Below, one piece after another: positions 7,766 to 15,336 of a stretch of 32,022 nt of DNA. The number at the start of each line of letters is the position of its first letter. Position 1 is the stretch's first letter. The DNA comes from UBA2882 sp051877575 (GTDB lineage Bacteria > Bacillota > Clostridia > Lachnospirales > Lachnospiraceae), in the NCBI GenBank assembly GCA_051877575.1, contig JBJEJA010000041.1, forward strand, positions 1-32,022, written 5' to 3'. The position numbers were made by a program, and so were the translations under genes. Below the pieces are notes generated by a model. The model worked only from the letters and a program-made list of their open reading frames with translations. It did no database searches and was not told the DNA's origin.

Positions 7766-9574
7766 ATGGCTGAAACAATGAAAGGATTAAAAAGGAGCCA
7801 CAGATGTACAGAGGTTTCCTCGGCAAATATCGGTGAGACAGTGACCGTGATGGGCTGGGTGGCAAAACAGAGGAATAAAGGCGGAATTATTTTCGTGGAT
7901 CTGCGTGACAGAAGCGGTATTCTGCAGATTATTTTTGAAGAGGATAAATGCGGTGCGGAAAGCTTTGCAAAGGCAGAAAAGATGCGAAGTGAATTTGTCA
8001 TTGCCGTTGTAGGCAAGGTCTGCAAAAGAGAGGGTGCGGTCAATGAAAACCTGGCAACCGGAGACATTGAAGTGGTTGCGGAGCAGGTGCGTATTCTTTC
8101 CGAGGCCGAAACACCCCCGTTCCCGGTAGAAGAAAACAGCAAGACCAAAGAGGAAATCCGTCTGAAATACCGTTATCTGGATTTGAGAAGACCGGATCTA
8201 CAGAGGAATCTGATCTTAAGAAGCAAGATCTGTGCAGAGGTTCGTTCTTTCCTGACAAAGGAAGGTTTTCTGGAGATTGAAACGCCGATTTTGAATAAAT
8301 CCACACCGGAAGGAGCCAGAGATTATCTGGTGCCAAGCCGTGTGCATCCGGGCTGCTTTTATGCATTGCCCCAGTCACCGCAGCTGTTTAAACAGCTGCT
8401 GATGTGCTCCGGTTATGACCGCTATATGCAGATTGCAAAATGTTTCCGTGACGAGGATCTTCGTGCGGACCGTCAGCCGGAATTTACCCAGATCGATATG
8501 GAGTTATCCTTTGTGGATGCAGAGGATGTGATGGATATCAACGAAAGACTGATTGCAGATGTATGTGAAAAGGCGATCGGGCTGAAGGTTTCTCTGCCGC
8601 TTCCGAGGATTACCTGGCAGGATGCCATGGACAGATATGGTTCCGACAAGCCGGATACCAGATTTGGCATGGAGCTTGTGAATGTTTCCGATGTGGTAGC
8701 AGGGTGCGGCTTCGGGGTATTTACTTCCGCTTTGGAAAACGGCGGTTCCGTCAGAGGTATCAATGTGAAGGGACAGGCAGGCATGCCCAGAAAGAAAATT
8801 GATGCACTGGTTGATTCCGCCAAAGGAAACGGTGCAAAGGGGCTGGCCTATCTGGCAGTACAGGAAGACGGCACTTATAAATCTTCTTTTGCAAAATTTA
8901 TGACGGAAGATGAGCTGAAAGCCCTGGTAGATGCCATGGGCGGTGAAGCGGGAGATTTGCTGTTGTTTGCAGCCGACAGAAATAAAATCGTTTGGAACGT
9001 CTTGGGCGCATTGCGGCTGGAGCTGGGACATTCTTTGGGATTGATCGATGAAAATCAGTTCAATTTCCTGTGGGTAACGGAATTCCCGCTTTTGGAGTGG
9101 AGCGATGAGGAAAACCGCTTTATGGCGATGCATCATCCGTTTACCATGCCCATGGAAGAGGATTGGCAGTATATTGATTCCGATCCCGGCAGAGTCCGTG
9201 CAAAGGCTTATGATATTGTATTAAACGGCGTGGAGCTTGGCGGCGGATCCGTCAGAATCCATCAGAATGATATTCAGGAAAAAATGTTTGAAGTATTGGG
9301 CTTTACTAAAGAAAGTGCATGGGAGCGTTTCGGTTTCCTGTTAAATGCATTCAAATACGGTGTGCCGCCTCATGCGGGCCTTGCATACGGATTGGACAGA
9401 TTGGTTATGCTGTTGGTAAAAGCCGATAGTATCCGCGAGGTCATTGCATTCCCCAAGGTAAAGGATGCGTCCTGTCTGTTGACCAATGCTCCGGATGTGG
9501 TAGACAAAGAGCAGCTGGATGAATTGCAGATTGCGCTGAATCTGACGGAGAAAGAAGAAACTTCGGAAGAATAG
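7766..9574 (+). CDS. aspS: Aspartate--tRNA ligase
   Basis: Class IIb synthetase of 602 residues that charges tRNA-Asp. The N-terminal OB-fold anticodon-binding domain contains VMGWVAKQRNKGGIIFVDLRD. Motif 2 is in FRDEDLRADRQPEFTQIDME, the bacterial GAD insertion domain lies around residues 285-420, and motif 3 is GLAYGLDRLVMLL near the C-terminus. This is the long bacterial type. Whether it also charges tRNA-Asn cannot be told from sequence by eye. ATG 7766 is chosen because a full AGGAGG (7751-7756) lies 9 nt upstream; TTG 7760 in the same frame is too close to that site. It follows hisS and could be co-transcribed, as no terminator is visible between them. Confidence 0.96.
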   Translation: MAETMKGLKRSHRCTEVSSANIGETVTVMGWVAKQRNKGGIIFVDLRDRSGILQIIFEEDKCGAESFAKAEKMRSEFVIAVVGKVCKREGAVNENLATGDIEVVAEQVRILSEAETPPFPVEENSKTKEEIRLKYRYLDLRRPDLQRNLILRSKICAEVRSFLTKEGFLEIETPILNKSTPEGARDYLVPSRVHPGCFYALPQSPQLFKQLLMCSGYDRYMQIAKCFRDEDLRADRQPEFTQIDMELSFVDAEDVMDINERLIADVCEKAIGLKVSLPLPRITWQDAMDRYGSDKPDTRFGMELVNVSDVVAGCGFGVFTSALENGGSVRGINVKGQAGMPRKKIDALVDSAKGNGAKGLAYLAVQEDGTYKSSFAKFMTEDELKALVDAMGGEAGDLLLFAADRNKIVWNVLGALRLELGHSLGLIDENQFNFLWVTEFPLLEWSDEENRFMAMHHPFTMPMEEDWQYIDSDPGRVRAKAYDIVLNGVELGGGSVRIHQNDIQEKMFEVLGFTKESAWERFGFLLNAFKYGVPPHAGLAYGLDRLVMLLVKADSIREVIAFPKVKDASCLLTNAPDVVDKEQLDELQIALNLTEKEETSEE

Positions 9575-9605
9575 AACAGTAAAAGAAATATAGAAAGAAA
9601 AATGC

Positions 9606-10688
9606 ATGAATCAGTTTAATCGTTTTAATCTGCCGCTCTGTCTGGTGGTGGAAGAGGGTGTCTTTGAACATGTGGATGAGACAGTTGCTTCCTACCTGCC
9701 GGAGATCAAAGGGCAGAAAACAATTATTGTAACAGAACAGTTTTTAAACGACCTGTATCCCGATTATCTTTCGGAAATGCGGAAGGATTTCGGAAACAGT
9801 GAGATTTATCTGTCGAAAGAAGGCAGTTTTGACCAGGCGGTGGAGTTGGCCAAATATATCTGTATCCACAATATCAAAGTGGTTATCGGTTTTGGCGGCG
9901 GACGGGTGCTGGATGTGGCAAAATATGCCGCATTTGTCAGCAAGACGATTTATATCTGTCTGCCGACGACTTTGAGCAACGATTCGCTGGCATCTCCTTT
10001 TTCCGTATTGCAGACGGAGGGAGCAAACCGTAAGACGCTGGGATGTAAAATCCCGACAGCGATTCTGGTGGATACGGATATGATCATGAAGGCGCCTAAG
10101 AGTCAGACCTTATCGGGTGTGGGGGATACCATCAGCAAGCATACGGCATTGTATGACTGGCAGCTGGCGGCAAAGCATGAAGGAAAGCCCGTAAACGATT
10201 TTGCCTATGCCATTGCGAGGATGGCATATGACAGCGTCTATCATTGCGATGACAAATCCCTGACCAGTAAGACCTTTATCCGCATTTTGTCCAGAGCTCT
10301 GGTCATGGGCGGGCTGGCAATGGAGATTGCCGGCAGTTCCAGACCCAGCAGCGGTTCGGAGCATCTGTTTGCCCACGCGCTGGAGGAGTATTATCCGCAA
10401 CTGAAGATTTCCCACGGCATGTCTGTTGCATTGGGCAGTGTGGGAGCGTGTATCTTTCAGGGAAGGGATGAAACCCAGCTTGTCAGGGTGTGCAGGGAAT
10501 ACGGCATTGATCTGAACCCGGCTTCCTACGGCATTACCAAAGATATTTTTGCCGATGCATGGATGAGGGCACCGGAAACCCGTAAGGATCGCTTCAATAT
10601 ACTCAGTTCCACAGAGCTGAACCGGAAATGGCTGGATATGATCTATGACCGCATGGCAGATGGCAGCGATGCCGTATATCGGATGTGA
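9606..10688 (+). CDS. Glycerol-1-phosphate dehydrogenase-like protein (AraM/EgsA family)
   Basis: A 360-residue member of the iron-containing alcohol dehydrogenase fold, closest by eye to sn-glycerol-1-phosphate dehydrogenases, which reduce dihydroxyacetone phosphate to glycerol-1-phosphate with NAD(P)H. The nucleotide-binding loop GFGGGRVLDVAKY is near residues 95-107 and PTTLSNDSLASPFS near 119-132. Metal ligands fit the D of GVGDTISKH, the first H of SEHLFAH (about 255) and the H of ISHGMS (about 270). In archaea the product begins lipid synthesis; in bacteria the AraM-like enzymes have varied or unclear roles. Length is normal. It follows aspS by 31 nt and no strong ribosome site is seen. 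A glycerol dehydrogenase or a 3-dehydroquinate synthase relative is less likely because of the TLSNDS motif. Confidence 0.8.
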   Translation: MNQFNRFNLPLCLVVEEGVFEHVDETVASYLPEIKGQKTIIVTEQFLNDLYPDYLSEMRKDFGNSEIYLSKEGSFDQAVELAKYICIHNIKVVIGFGGGRVLDVAKYAAFVSKTIYICLPTTLSNDSLASPFSVLQTEGANRKTLGCKIPTAILVDTDMIMKAPKSQTLSGVGDTISKHTALYDWQLAAKHEGKPVNDFAYAIARMAYDSVYHCDDKSLTSKTFIRILSRALVMGGLAMEIAGSSRPSSGSEHLFAHALEEYYPQLKISHGMSVALGSVGACIFQGRDETQLVRVCREYGIDLNPASYGITKDIFADAWMRAPETRKDRFNILSSTELNRKWLDMIYDRMADGSDAVYRM

Positions 10689-10743
10689 CCGGAAACAAAG
10701 ATATAAAATTGCAGACTTCTTTTCTTTGTGAAACAGACGATTC

Positions 10744-10791
10744 GGACGTGGAAAGTTTCGGATGAGGGAAGTTTCGGATGAGAAAAGTTTT
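10744..10791. repeat. Three 16-bp direct repeats upstream of the PPTase gene
   Basis: Contiguous copies at 10744-10759, 10760-10775 and 10776-10791, near GGATGAGGGAAGTTTC. They end 12 bp before ATG 10804. Repeat period and copy number match the array before hisS, but the sequences are unrelated. Confidence 0.7.
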
Positions 10792-10803
10792 GGGTGGCAT
10801 GAC

Positions 10804-11445
10804 ATGGAAATATATGTGTCAAAAATCTCTGACATAATGGGAGAGTTTGAAGAAAACAAAGTTTATAATTGTTTGCCGGATTTTCGCAGGAAGGCGGCAG
10901 ATTGCTGCCGCAATCGGACAGATCGGGAAAGAAGTATGGCAGCAGGACTGCTGTTGGTTTTTTGTATGCAAAAAAGGGGCGTTTCCACAAAGGAAGCGCC
11001 CTGTTTTACCGAAAATGGGAAGATGTATTTTCCGCAGCAGGAAAGGTTTCATGTCAATTTATCCCACAGCGGCGATTATGCGGCCTGTGCGCTCGCTTCC
11101 CGGGAAGTGGGTATAGATCTGGAGCTACTCAGGCCTTATCGGGAAAATGTGGCAAGGCGTATCTGTTCCCAAAAGGAAATGCAGGTTCTTTTGTCAGAAA
11201 AGAAAGAGGAGGAAAAGAACAGGCAATTTACAAAACTCTGGACCCGAAAAGAAAGTATGGCAAAACTTTCGGGGAAAGGAATTGCCGCGCTGCTTCGGGA
11301 CCGGAACGTAACAGAGAATTCGGAAGCCCGCATTTATACCGAAACGTATACACCCGTGCCTGGCTATTTTCTGTCGGTATCTTCCCATGAGGATGATTTC
11401 CCGGAACGGGTCATTTTACTGTCTCCAGAATCCCTTGTGCGATAG
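10804..11445 (+). CDS. 4'-phosphopantetheinyl transferase, Sfp type
   Basis: About 213 residues. Sfp-type enzymes transfer phosphopantetheine from coenzyme A to carrier-protein serines. The family motifs are visible: NLSHSGDYAACAL (about residues 84-96), VGIDLELL (about 102-109, with the Mg2+-binding D and E) and KLWTRKESMAKLSGKG (about 144-159, with the conserved W-KES-K). ATG 10804 is chosen so that the protein starts MEIYVSKI, the usual N-terminus; the frame is open to 10762 but that extension is encoded by the 16-bp repeats. No polyketide or nonribosomal peptide gene is in the window, so its carrier-protein partner is unknown. Its last 35 bases overlap the convergent amidase gene. Confidence 0.88.
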   Translation: MEIYVSKISDIMGEFEENKVYNCLPDFRRKAADCCRNRTDRERSMAAGLLLVFCMQKRGVSTKEAPCFTENGKMYFPQQERFHVNLSHSGDYAACALASREVGIDLELLRPYRENVARRICSQKEMQVLLSEKKEEEKNRQFTKLWTRKESMAKLSGKGIAALLRDRNVTENSEARIYTETYTPVPGYFLSVSSHEDDFPERVILLSPESLVR

Positions 11446-11938
11446 CATTGGCGATTTCATCAAAGTGAGCGTCAAAAAAGGCATTATCCGCATCGGTATT
11501 CACATAGCCGATCTCCAAAAGAACGGCGGGCATATTGGTACGCCTTAATACCACCAGATTCTTTCTTTCATTGATTCCCAGATTGTTCATACCGATTTTA
11601 CTTAATTGTTCATTGATATTGGTAGCCAGCTCATAAGCTTTGCCGTATTTGCTATACACGAGGCTTTCCACGCCCGAGTAAGAATTGGGTACGGGAGTGG
11701 AATTCCGGTGGATGGAGACAAAGTAATCGGCGTTTGCGGCATTGGCTTCGTTTGCTTTCTGCAGCGGCGTTTCATAAACATCACCGGTTCTTGTATAGAC
11801 CACGTTGATACCGTTTTTTTGCAGGATCTCTCCGACTGCCAGAGTCAGGGCAAGATTATCGTTTTTTTCGATCCGATCGTCGTAGGTTGCCCCCAGGTCT
11901 GAACCGCCATGTCCTGCATCCAGAACAACTGTTGCCAT
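11411..11938 (-). CDS. N-acetylmuramoyl-L-alanine amidase (Amidase_3, CwlC/CwlD-like)
   Basis: A compact 175-residue zinc amidase that cleaves the bond between N-acetylmuramic acid and L-alanine in peptidoglycan. The zinc ligands H10 (LDAGHGG), E24 (RIEKND) and H77 (VSIHRN) and the catalytic E142 (VLLEIGYV) are all present. The protein is only the catalytic domain: no signal peptide, no membrane anchor and no SPOR or SH3 domain. Leaderless amidases of this kind are known among mother-cell lytic enzymes such as CwlC, released when the mother cell lyses. A sigma-K-like promoter lies directly upstream, in keeping with this. Ribosome site AGGTGA lies just before the ATG. It converges on and overlaps the PPTase gene by 35 nt. 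Confidence 0.9.
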   Translation of the reverse strand: MATVVLDAGHGGSDLGATYDDRIEKNDNLALTLAVGEILQKNGINVVYTRTGDVYETPLQKANEANAANADYFVSIHRNSTPVPNSYSGVESLVYSKYGKAYELATNINEQLSKIGMNNLGINERKNLVVLRRTNMPAVLLEIGYVNTDADNAFFDAHFDEIANAIAQGILETVK

Positions 11939-11960
11939 GTTTTCACCTGAAGTTTTTCTT

Positions 11961-11987
11961 TATTCTATGCCGGCTTCCGGGAAATGT
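11961..11987 (-). promoter_or_regulatory. Sigma-K-like promoter for the amidase
   Basis: On the minus strand, AC (11987-11986), a 16-nt spacer and CATAGAATA (11969-11961) match the Bacillus sigma-K pattern AC-N16/17-CATANNNTA. RNA would start about 15 nt before the start codon, leaving just enough room for the ribosome site. The motif is short, so chance is possible. Confidence 0.4.
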
Positions 11988-12057
11988 GACACGGTGCGGA
12001 AACGGTGATTTGTCGGATATAATTGTTAATTGTCGAAAAATTGACGAAGGAAAAATC

Positions 12058-12087
12058 TTGACTTTCAAAATTTTAAGATGATAAAAT
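12058..12087 (+). promoter_or_regulatory. Sigma-A-type promoter for the CarD-family gene
   Basis: TTGACT (12058-12063; 5 of 6), an 18-bp spacer and TAAAAT (12082-12087; 5 of 6). The predicted start near 12094 gives a leader of ~108 nt. Confidence 0.65.
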
Positions 12088-12108
12088 AAATACAAAGGAT
12101 TGTGGGAA

Positions 12109-12141
12109 GCGTAAATCCGGCAGAAACGGATTTGCGCTTTT
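12109..12141 (+). terminator. Terminator-like hairpin inside the CarD-gene leader
   Basis: GCGTAAATCCG (12109-12119) and CGGATTTGCGC (12127-12137) form an 11-bp stem with one G-U pair and a 7-nt loop, followed by TTTT (12138-12141). It lies between the promoter and the gene, so it could attenuate transcription or simply be a stabilising leader hairpin. Confidence 0.6.
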
Positions 12142-12201
12142 CATTGCCCTGTTGATAGGCGTGTAAAGCATAAGCTTCTACCGACCGGAAAGTGAGCAGC
12201 A

Positions 12202-12711
12202 ATGTTTCAAGTAGGAGATTATATTGTATACGAAAGCCGTGGTATCTGTAAGGTGGAAAATATTACGGAGCTGAATCTGCCGGGAGCGACCAGAGGACAA
12301 AAATATTATGAGCTGAAGCCCATTTATGAAGAGGCCGGAAAGATTTATTCCGCAGTGGACAACGAAAAAGTGGTTATGCGCCGGATGTTGTCAAAAGAAG
12401 AAGCGGAAAAACTGATCAATGATATTCCCGATATACCGGAAATGTGGATCGGGGATGAAAAGCAGAGGGAAATGAAATATAAAGAAGCGATGCGTTCCTG
12501 TGACTGCAGGCAGTGGGTCAGTATTATCAAAACCTTGTACTTAAGAAGGGAAAGCCGAATTTCTCAGGGGAAAAAGACAACCAATACGGATGACCGTTAT
12601 TTTAAAAAGGCGGGAGATAATCTGCATGGTGAGCTGGCAATGGCGCTGGGAATGGAAAAAAGCGAAATGGAGCAGTATATCAGCGAACGGCTGGAGCAAC
12701 TGCGGAAATAG
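12202..12711 (+). CDS. CarD/CdnL-family transcriptional regulator
   Basis: A 169-residue protein with the N-terminal RNA polymerase-interacting (RID, Tudor-like) domain: FQVGDYIVYESRGICKVENI, then YYELKPIYEEAGKIYSAVDN. The C-terminal half is helical, with KTLYLRRESR and KAGDNLHGELAMALGM, as in CarD proteins that bind DNA near the -10 element. The family binds the RNA polymerase beta subunit and tunes open-complex stability, often at ribosomal RNA promoters. Length is typical. It has its own promoter and a structured leader, and is followed 26 nt later by the cysteine-cluster gene, probably on the same transcript. Confidence 0.88.
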   Translation: MFQVGDYIVYESRGICKVENITELNLPGATRGQKYYELKPIYEEAGKIYSAVDNEKVVMRRMLSKEEAEKLINDIPDIPEMWIGDEKQREMKYKEAMRSCDCRQWVSIIKTLYLRRESRISQGKKTTNTDDRYFKKAGDNLHGELAMALGMEKSEMEQYISERLEQLRK

Positions 12712-12737
12712 ACTTGGACGTATATAAGAGGATAGAT

Positions 12738-13373
12738 ATGTCGGATACGAATGATTTTTTGGAATCCTATAAAAATGTCAGAATCGGATGCCATGACTGC
12801 AGAGGGTGTTCTGAATGCTGCAGCGGCATGGGCACTTCCGTCATTCTGGATCCTTTTGATTTTTATCAGTTGGAGGCGGGACTTTTCGCAGAGCCTCAGG
12901 CAATCATGGAAAAATATGCGGAATTCAATATTCAGGATGGAGTAATACTGCCGAATTTGCGTATGGCAGGAGAAAAAGAACAGTGCCCCTTTCTGGATCA
13001 GGAAGGCCGGTGCGGTATTCACGGATTTCGTCCGGGATTATGCCGTTTGTTTCCGCTGGGCAGAAATTATGAGGACGGGAAACTGACTTACTTTGTTTTG
13101 GAAGGGGCGTGCCATGCACCGGGCGAAAGGACAAAGGTAAAGATCATCGACTGGATAGCGGTTGCGCCGATGGAACAGTATGAGAAGTTTCTGACGGACT
13201 GGCATTATTATTTGAAAAACATCAGACAAAAAACAGCCGCTCTCCCGGAAAATGAGTGGGAGAGCGGTGTAAAAAATGCTTCTATGCATATTCTGCAAAA
13301 GTTCTATTTGAAACCATATGATTGCAAACGCAATTTTTTTGAACAGTTTTATGAGAGAATGGAATGCCTATGA
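12738..13373 (+). CDS. YkgJ-family cysteine-cluster protein
   Basis: About 211 residues with the cysteine-rich pattern of the YkgJ/CxxCxxCC zinc- or iron-binding family (PF03692): CHDCRGCSECC near residues 18-28, then CPFLDQEGRCGIHGFRPGLCRLFPLG, and a later single cysteine. The exact biochemical role of the family is not settled; metal binding is assumed from the cysteines. ATG 12738 is chosen because AAGAGGA lies 5 nt upstream; TTG 12714 is also in frame. Its last 6 bases overlap the convergent CNNM gene. No signal peptide is seen. Confidence 0.82.
   Translation: MSDTNDFLESYKNVRIGCHDCRGCSECCSGMGTSVILDPFDFYQLEAGLFAEPQAIMEKYAEFNIQDGVILPNLRMAGEKEQCPFLDQEGRCGIHGFRPGLCRLFPLGRNYEDGKLTYFVLEGACHAPGERTKVKIIDWIAVAPMEQYEKFLTDWHYYLKNIRQKTAALPENEWESGVKNASMHILQKFYLKPYDCKRNFFEQFYERMECL
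13237..13267 (+). repeat. Perfect 10-bp hairpin inside the YkgJ-family gene
   Basis: CCGCTCTCCC (13237-13246) and GGGAGAGCGG (13258-13267) pair exactly around an 11-nt loop, within the coding region about 105 bases before the stop codon. No T-tract follows. Confidence 0.7.
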
Positions 13374-14750
13374 GTCGCCGGAATTGTTGCTTTCGTCGGC
13401 GGCATCGGATGCCGGAGCGACGTTTCCGCAGTTTTCGGCATCAGGTAATGTTTCGTTCTCTTTTTGATTTTCATCTTCCTTTTCGGGCAGAACGACCGTA
13501 ACGCGCATGATGCGGTTTTTGTTCATGACGGCAGCGGTGATCATTGTGCCGTCTTTCAAGGTAACGCTTTCGCCTTTCTTGGGAATGTGGTCGAGCTGTT
13601 CGATCATAATACCGCCGATGGAATCATAGTCATCGGAGGCAAAGGTAGTCAACAGAGCGTCATTGATATCGTCCAATTTCATGGAACCGGCAATATCGTA
13701 TGTACGCGTGTCGATCTGCTTTAACAGTTCTTCCTCTTCATCATCATACTCATCCCGGATTTCTCCGACGATTTCTTCCAACAGATCTTCCAACGTGATC
13801 ATGCCGACAGCGGCACCGTACTCATCCAGAACAACAGCAATGTTGTTGGCGCTTTCCCGCATTTCAATCAGAAGGTCATCCGTCTTTTTGGTTTCATAGG
13901 TATAATAAATATCGCGCATGATATTGCGGATGTTAAAATCGGTTTTTTTGCTGACCAGAAAGAAGTCCTTTAGATTCACGCTGCCGATAATATGGTCTTT
14001 ATCCTCTTCATATACCGGGATTCTGGAATACAATGTATTTTTAAACAAATTCTGAAGCTTGGTATAGGAGGTGTCCACATCGACCATTGTCATTTCGATA
14101 CGGGGGATCATAATGTCTCTTGCAAGGGAGTCGCCCAGATCAAAAACATTTAAAATCATTTCCCGCTCTTCGGATTCGATGGCACCGTCTTCATGACTGA
14201 CCTCAACGTAAGTTTTCAATTCGCTTTCCGTCATGGGATTATATGAACCGTTGGCGTTGATGTGCATCAGCTTCAGGAAAAAAGCAGACATTTTGTCTAC
14301 GACAAAAATAACCGGTGTCAGTAAGAACATCAATGCCTGAATGACGGGACTATAAGCCAGTGCCAGTTTTTCCGAATTGATGCTGGCTGCCGTTTTGGGA
14401 ACAATCTCGCCGAATAACAGGATCAGGATGGTCAGAAGCCCGGTTACAACTCCTACGAAGACACTGCCGAATAGTTTAATCGTCAGGGCAGTTGCCATGG
14501 AAGTGGTGGATATATTAACAAGATTGTTGCCGATTAAGATGGTGCTGAGCATTTTGCTGGGAGATTCCAGAATATTCAAAACGCGCCGGGCACTTTTGCT
14601 GCCCTCATCGGCAAGGGTTTTCATCTTTACCTTATTGACACAGGTCAAAGCTGTTTCCGCGGATGAAAAAAAAGCGGAAAGTATCAATAAAATAACCAGA
14701 AATACCAATTGTATGGCATCGGAAGTATCCAAAATTAAAATCAACTCCAA
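13368..14750 (-). CDS. CNNM/CorC-HlyC family membrane protein (DUF21-CBS-CorC)
   Basis: A protein of up to 460 residues. The N-terminal DUF21/CNNM membrane domain (about 1-190) has hydrophobic segments and the typical SAFFSSAETALTCVNKVKM. Next is a CBS pair (about 200-325) containing MIPRIEMTMVD and AVVLDEYGAAVGMITLEDLLEEIVGEI, then a CorC_HlyC domain (about 340-425) and an acidic, serine-rich tail. Members have been linked to Mg2+ or other divalent-cation export; older names say hemolysin. The in-frame start at 14750 is TTG without a clear ribosome site; a TTG at about 14732 (leaving MDTSDAIQLVF) is as likely. Its 3' end overlaps the YkgJ-family gene by 6 nt. The divergent neighbour is a small membrane protein. 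Confidence 0.88.
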   Translation of the reverse strand: MELILILDTSDAIQLVFLVILLILSAFFSSAETALTCVNKVKMKTLADEGSKSARRVLNILESPSKMLSTILIGNNLVNISTTSMATALTIKLFGSVFVGVVTGLLTILILLFGEIVPKTAASINSEKLALAYSPVIQALMFLLTPVIFVVDKMSAFFLKLMHINANGSYNPMTESELKTYVEVSHEDGAIESEEREMILNVFDLGDSLARDIMIPRIEMTMVDVDTSYTKLQNLFKNTLYSRIPVYEEDKDHIIGSVNLKDFFLVSKKTDFNIRNIMRDIYYTYETKKTDDLLIEMRESANNIAVVLDEYGAAVGMITLEDLLEEIVGEIRDEYDDEEEELLKQIDTRTYDIAGSMKLDDINDALLTTFASDDYDSIGGIMIEQLDHIPKKGESVTLKDGTMITAAVMNKNRIMRVTVVLPEKEDENQKENETLPDAENCGNVAPASDAADESNNSGDS

Positions 14751-14788
14751 TCATATTTTTTGTAGTACATCATATGTTATAAGGAAAG

Positions 14789-14815
14789 ATACTATAAAAT
14801 GTTTTTTGTTGTCAA
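14789..14815 (-). promoter_or_regulatory. Possible promoter for the CNNM gene
   Basis: On the minus strand, a perfect TTGACA (14815-14810) is followed after 15 nt by TAGTAT (14794-14789; 4 of 6). The spacer is short. Confidence 0.4.
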
Positions 14816-14844
14816 GTAAAAGAAAAGAAAAATGGAGGGATTGG

Positions 14845-15231
14845 ATGCGTCAGCAGCTGTTGGATAAAGAAAGCAGGAACGGAAAAGTATTGATATTATT
14901 GGGATTACTGGTTTTTGCATATGTTTTAACGGGTATTTTGTTATTGGGGCTGGCATTTCTGCTTTACAAGTTCCGGCTGGATGAAAAGGTGATCAACATT
15001 GCGATCATTGTTATTTACGTGGCGGTGACGTTTATCACCGGTTTTTTGGCGGGAAAGAAGTTGAAAGTCCGCAAATTTTTGTGGGGATTTTTGCTGGGAG
15101 CGGGATATTTCCTGATTCTGGCTGTCGTTTCCGTGATAGCCGGACAGCAGGAAACGGTATTCGGGAGCCATCTGCTGACAACGTTTATCCTGTGTGCCGG
15201 CGGGGGAATGCTTGGCGGAATGCTCAGTTGA
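14845..15231 (+). CDS. Small integral membrane protein, TIGR04086/YrzE-like
   Basis: A 128-residue protein with four hydrophobic segments: LILLGLLVFAYVLTGILLLG, INIAIIVIYVAVTFITGFL, FLWGFLLGAGYFLILAVVSV and a glycine-rich LCAGGGMLGGML end. This pattern fits the TIGR04086 (DUF3792, YrzE-like) family found in spore-forming Firmicutes, whose function is unknown. GGAGGGA (14834-14840) precedes ATG 14845. The frame is open far upstream, but that extension is antisense to the CNNM gene and not real. No partner gene is evident. Confidence 0.75.
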   Translation: MRQQLLDKESRNGKVLILLGLLVFAYVLTGILLLGLAFLLYKFRLDEKVINIAIIVIYVAVTFITGFLAGKKLKVRKFLWGFLLGAGYFLILAVVSVIAGQQETVFGSHLLTTFILCAGGGMLGGMLS

Positions 15232-15248
15232 AAATTTTTTAAAAAAGC

Positions 15249-15275
15249 TGGAACCTTTTTGCGACTTTCAGTATC
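15249..15275 (+). promoter_or_regulatory. Candidate ECF-sigma promoter
   Basis: TGGAACC (15249-15255), a 15-nt spacer with a T-run, and GTATC (15271-15275) resemble ECF promoters with an AAC-containing -35 and a GTA/CGT-type -10. It directly precedes the ECF sigma gene, so autoregulation is inferred. The spacing to the start codon is ~60 nt. Confidence 0.5.
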
Positions 15276-15299
15276 ATAAAGAGTAGTGAGAGGATTTTT

Positions 15300-15317
15300 A
15301 TGAAGAGATCAGAGTAA
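15300..15317 (+). CDS. Five-codon leader ORF MKRSE before the sigma factor
   Basis: ATG at 15300 is preceded by GAGAGGA with 5-nt spacing and encodes MKRSE before a TAA stop. The ECF sigma protein starting 20 nt downstream of that stop also begins MKRSE. The two stretches differ at several synonymous positions. Translation of the leader is not proven; it could be a small duplication or a start-site decoy that sets translation of the sigma gene. Confidence 0.35.
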   Translation: MKRSE

Positions 15318-15336
15318 TAAAAAGGGGAAACAAACG

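Noticed and set aside
10110..10859. 249-codon minus-strand open frame
   Set aside because: Antisense to the glycerol-1-phosphate dehydrogenase gene with no recognisable motif.
14377..14844. Long N-terminal extension of the small membrane protein
   Set aside because: It lies antisense to the CNNM gene; the protein starts at ATG 14845 with a good ribosome site.
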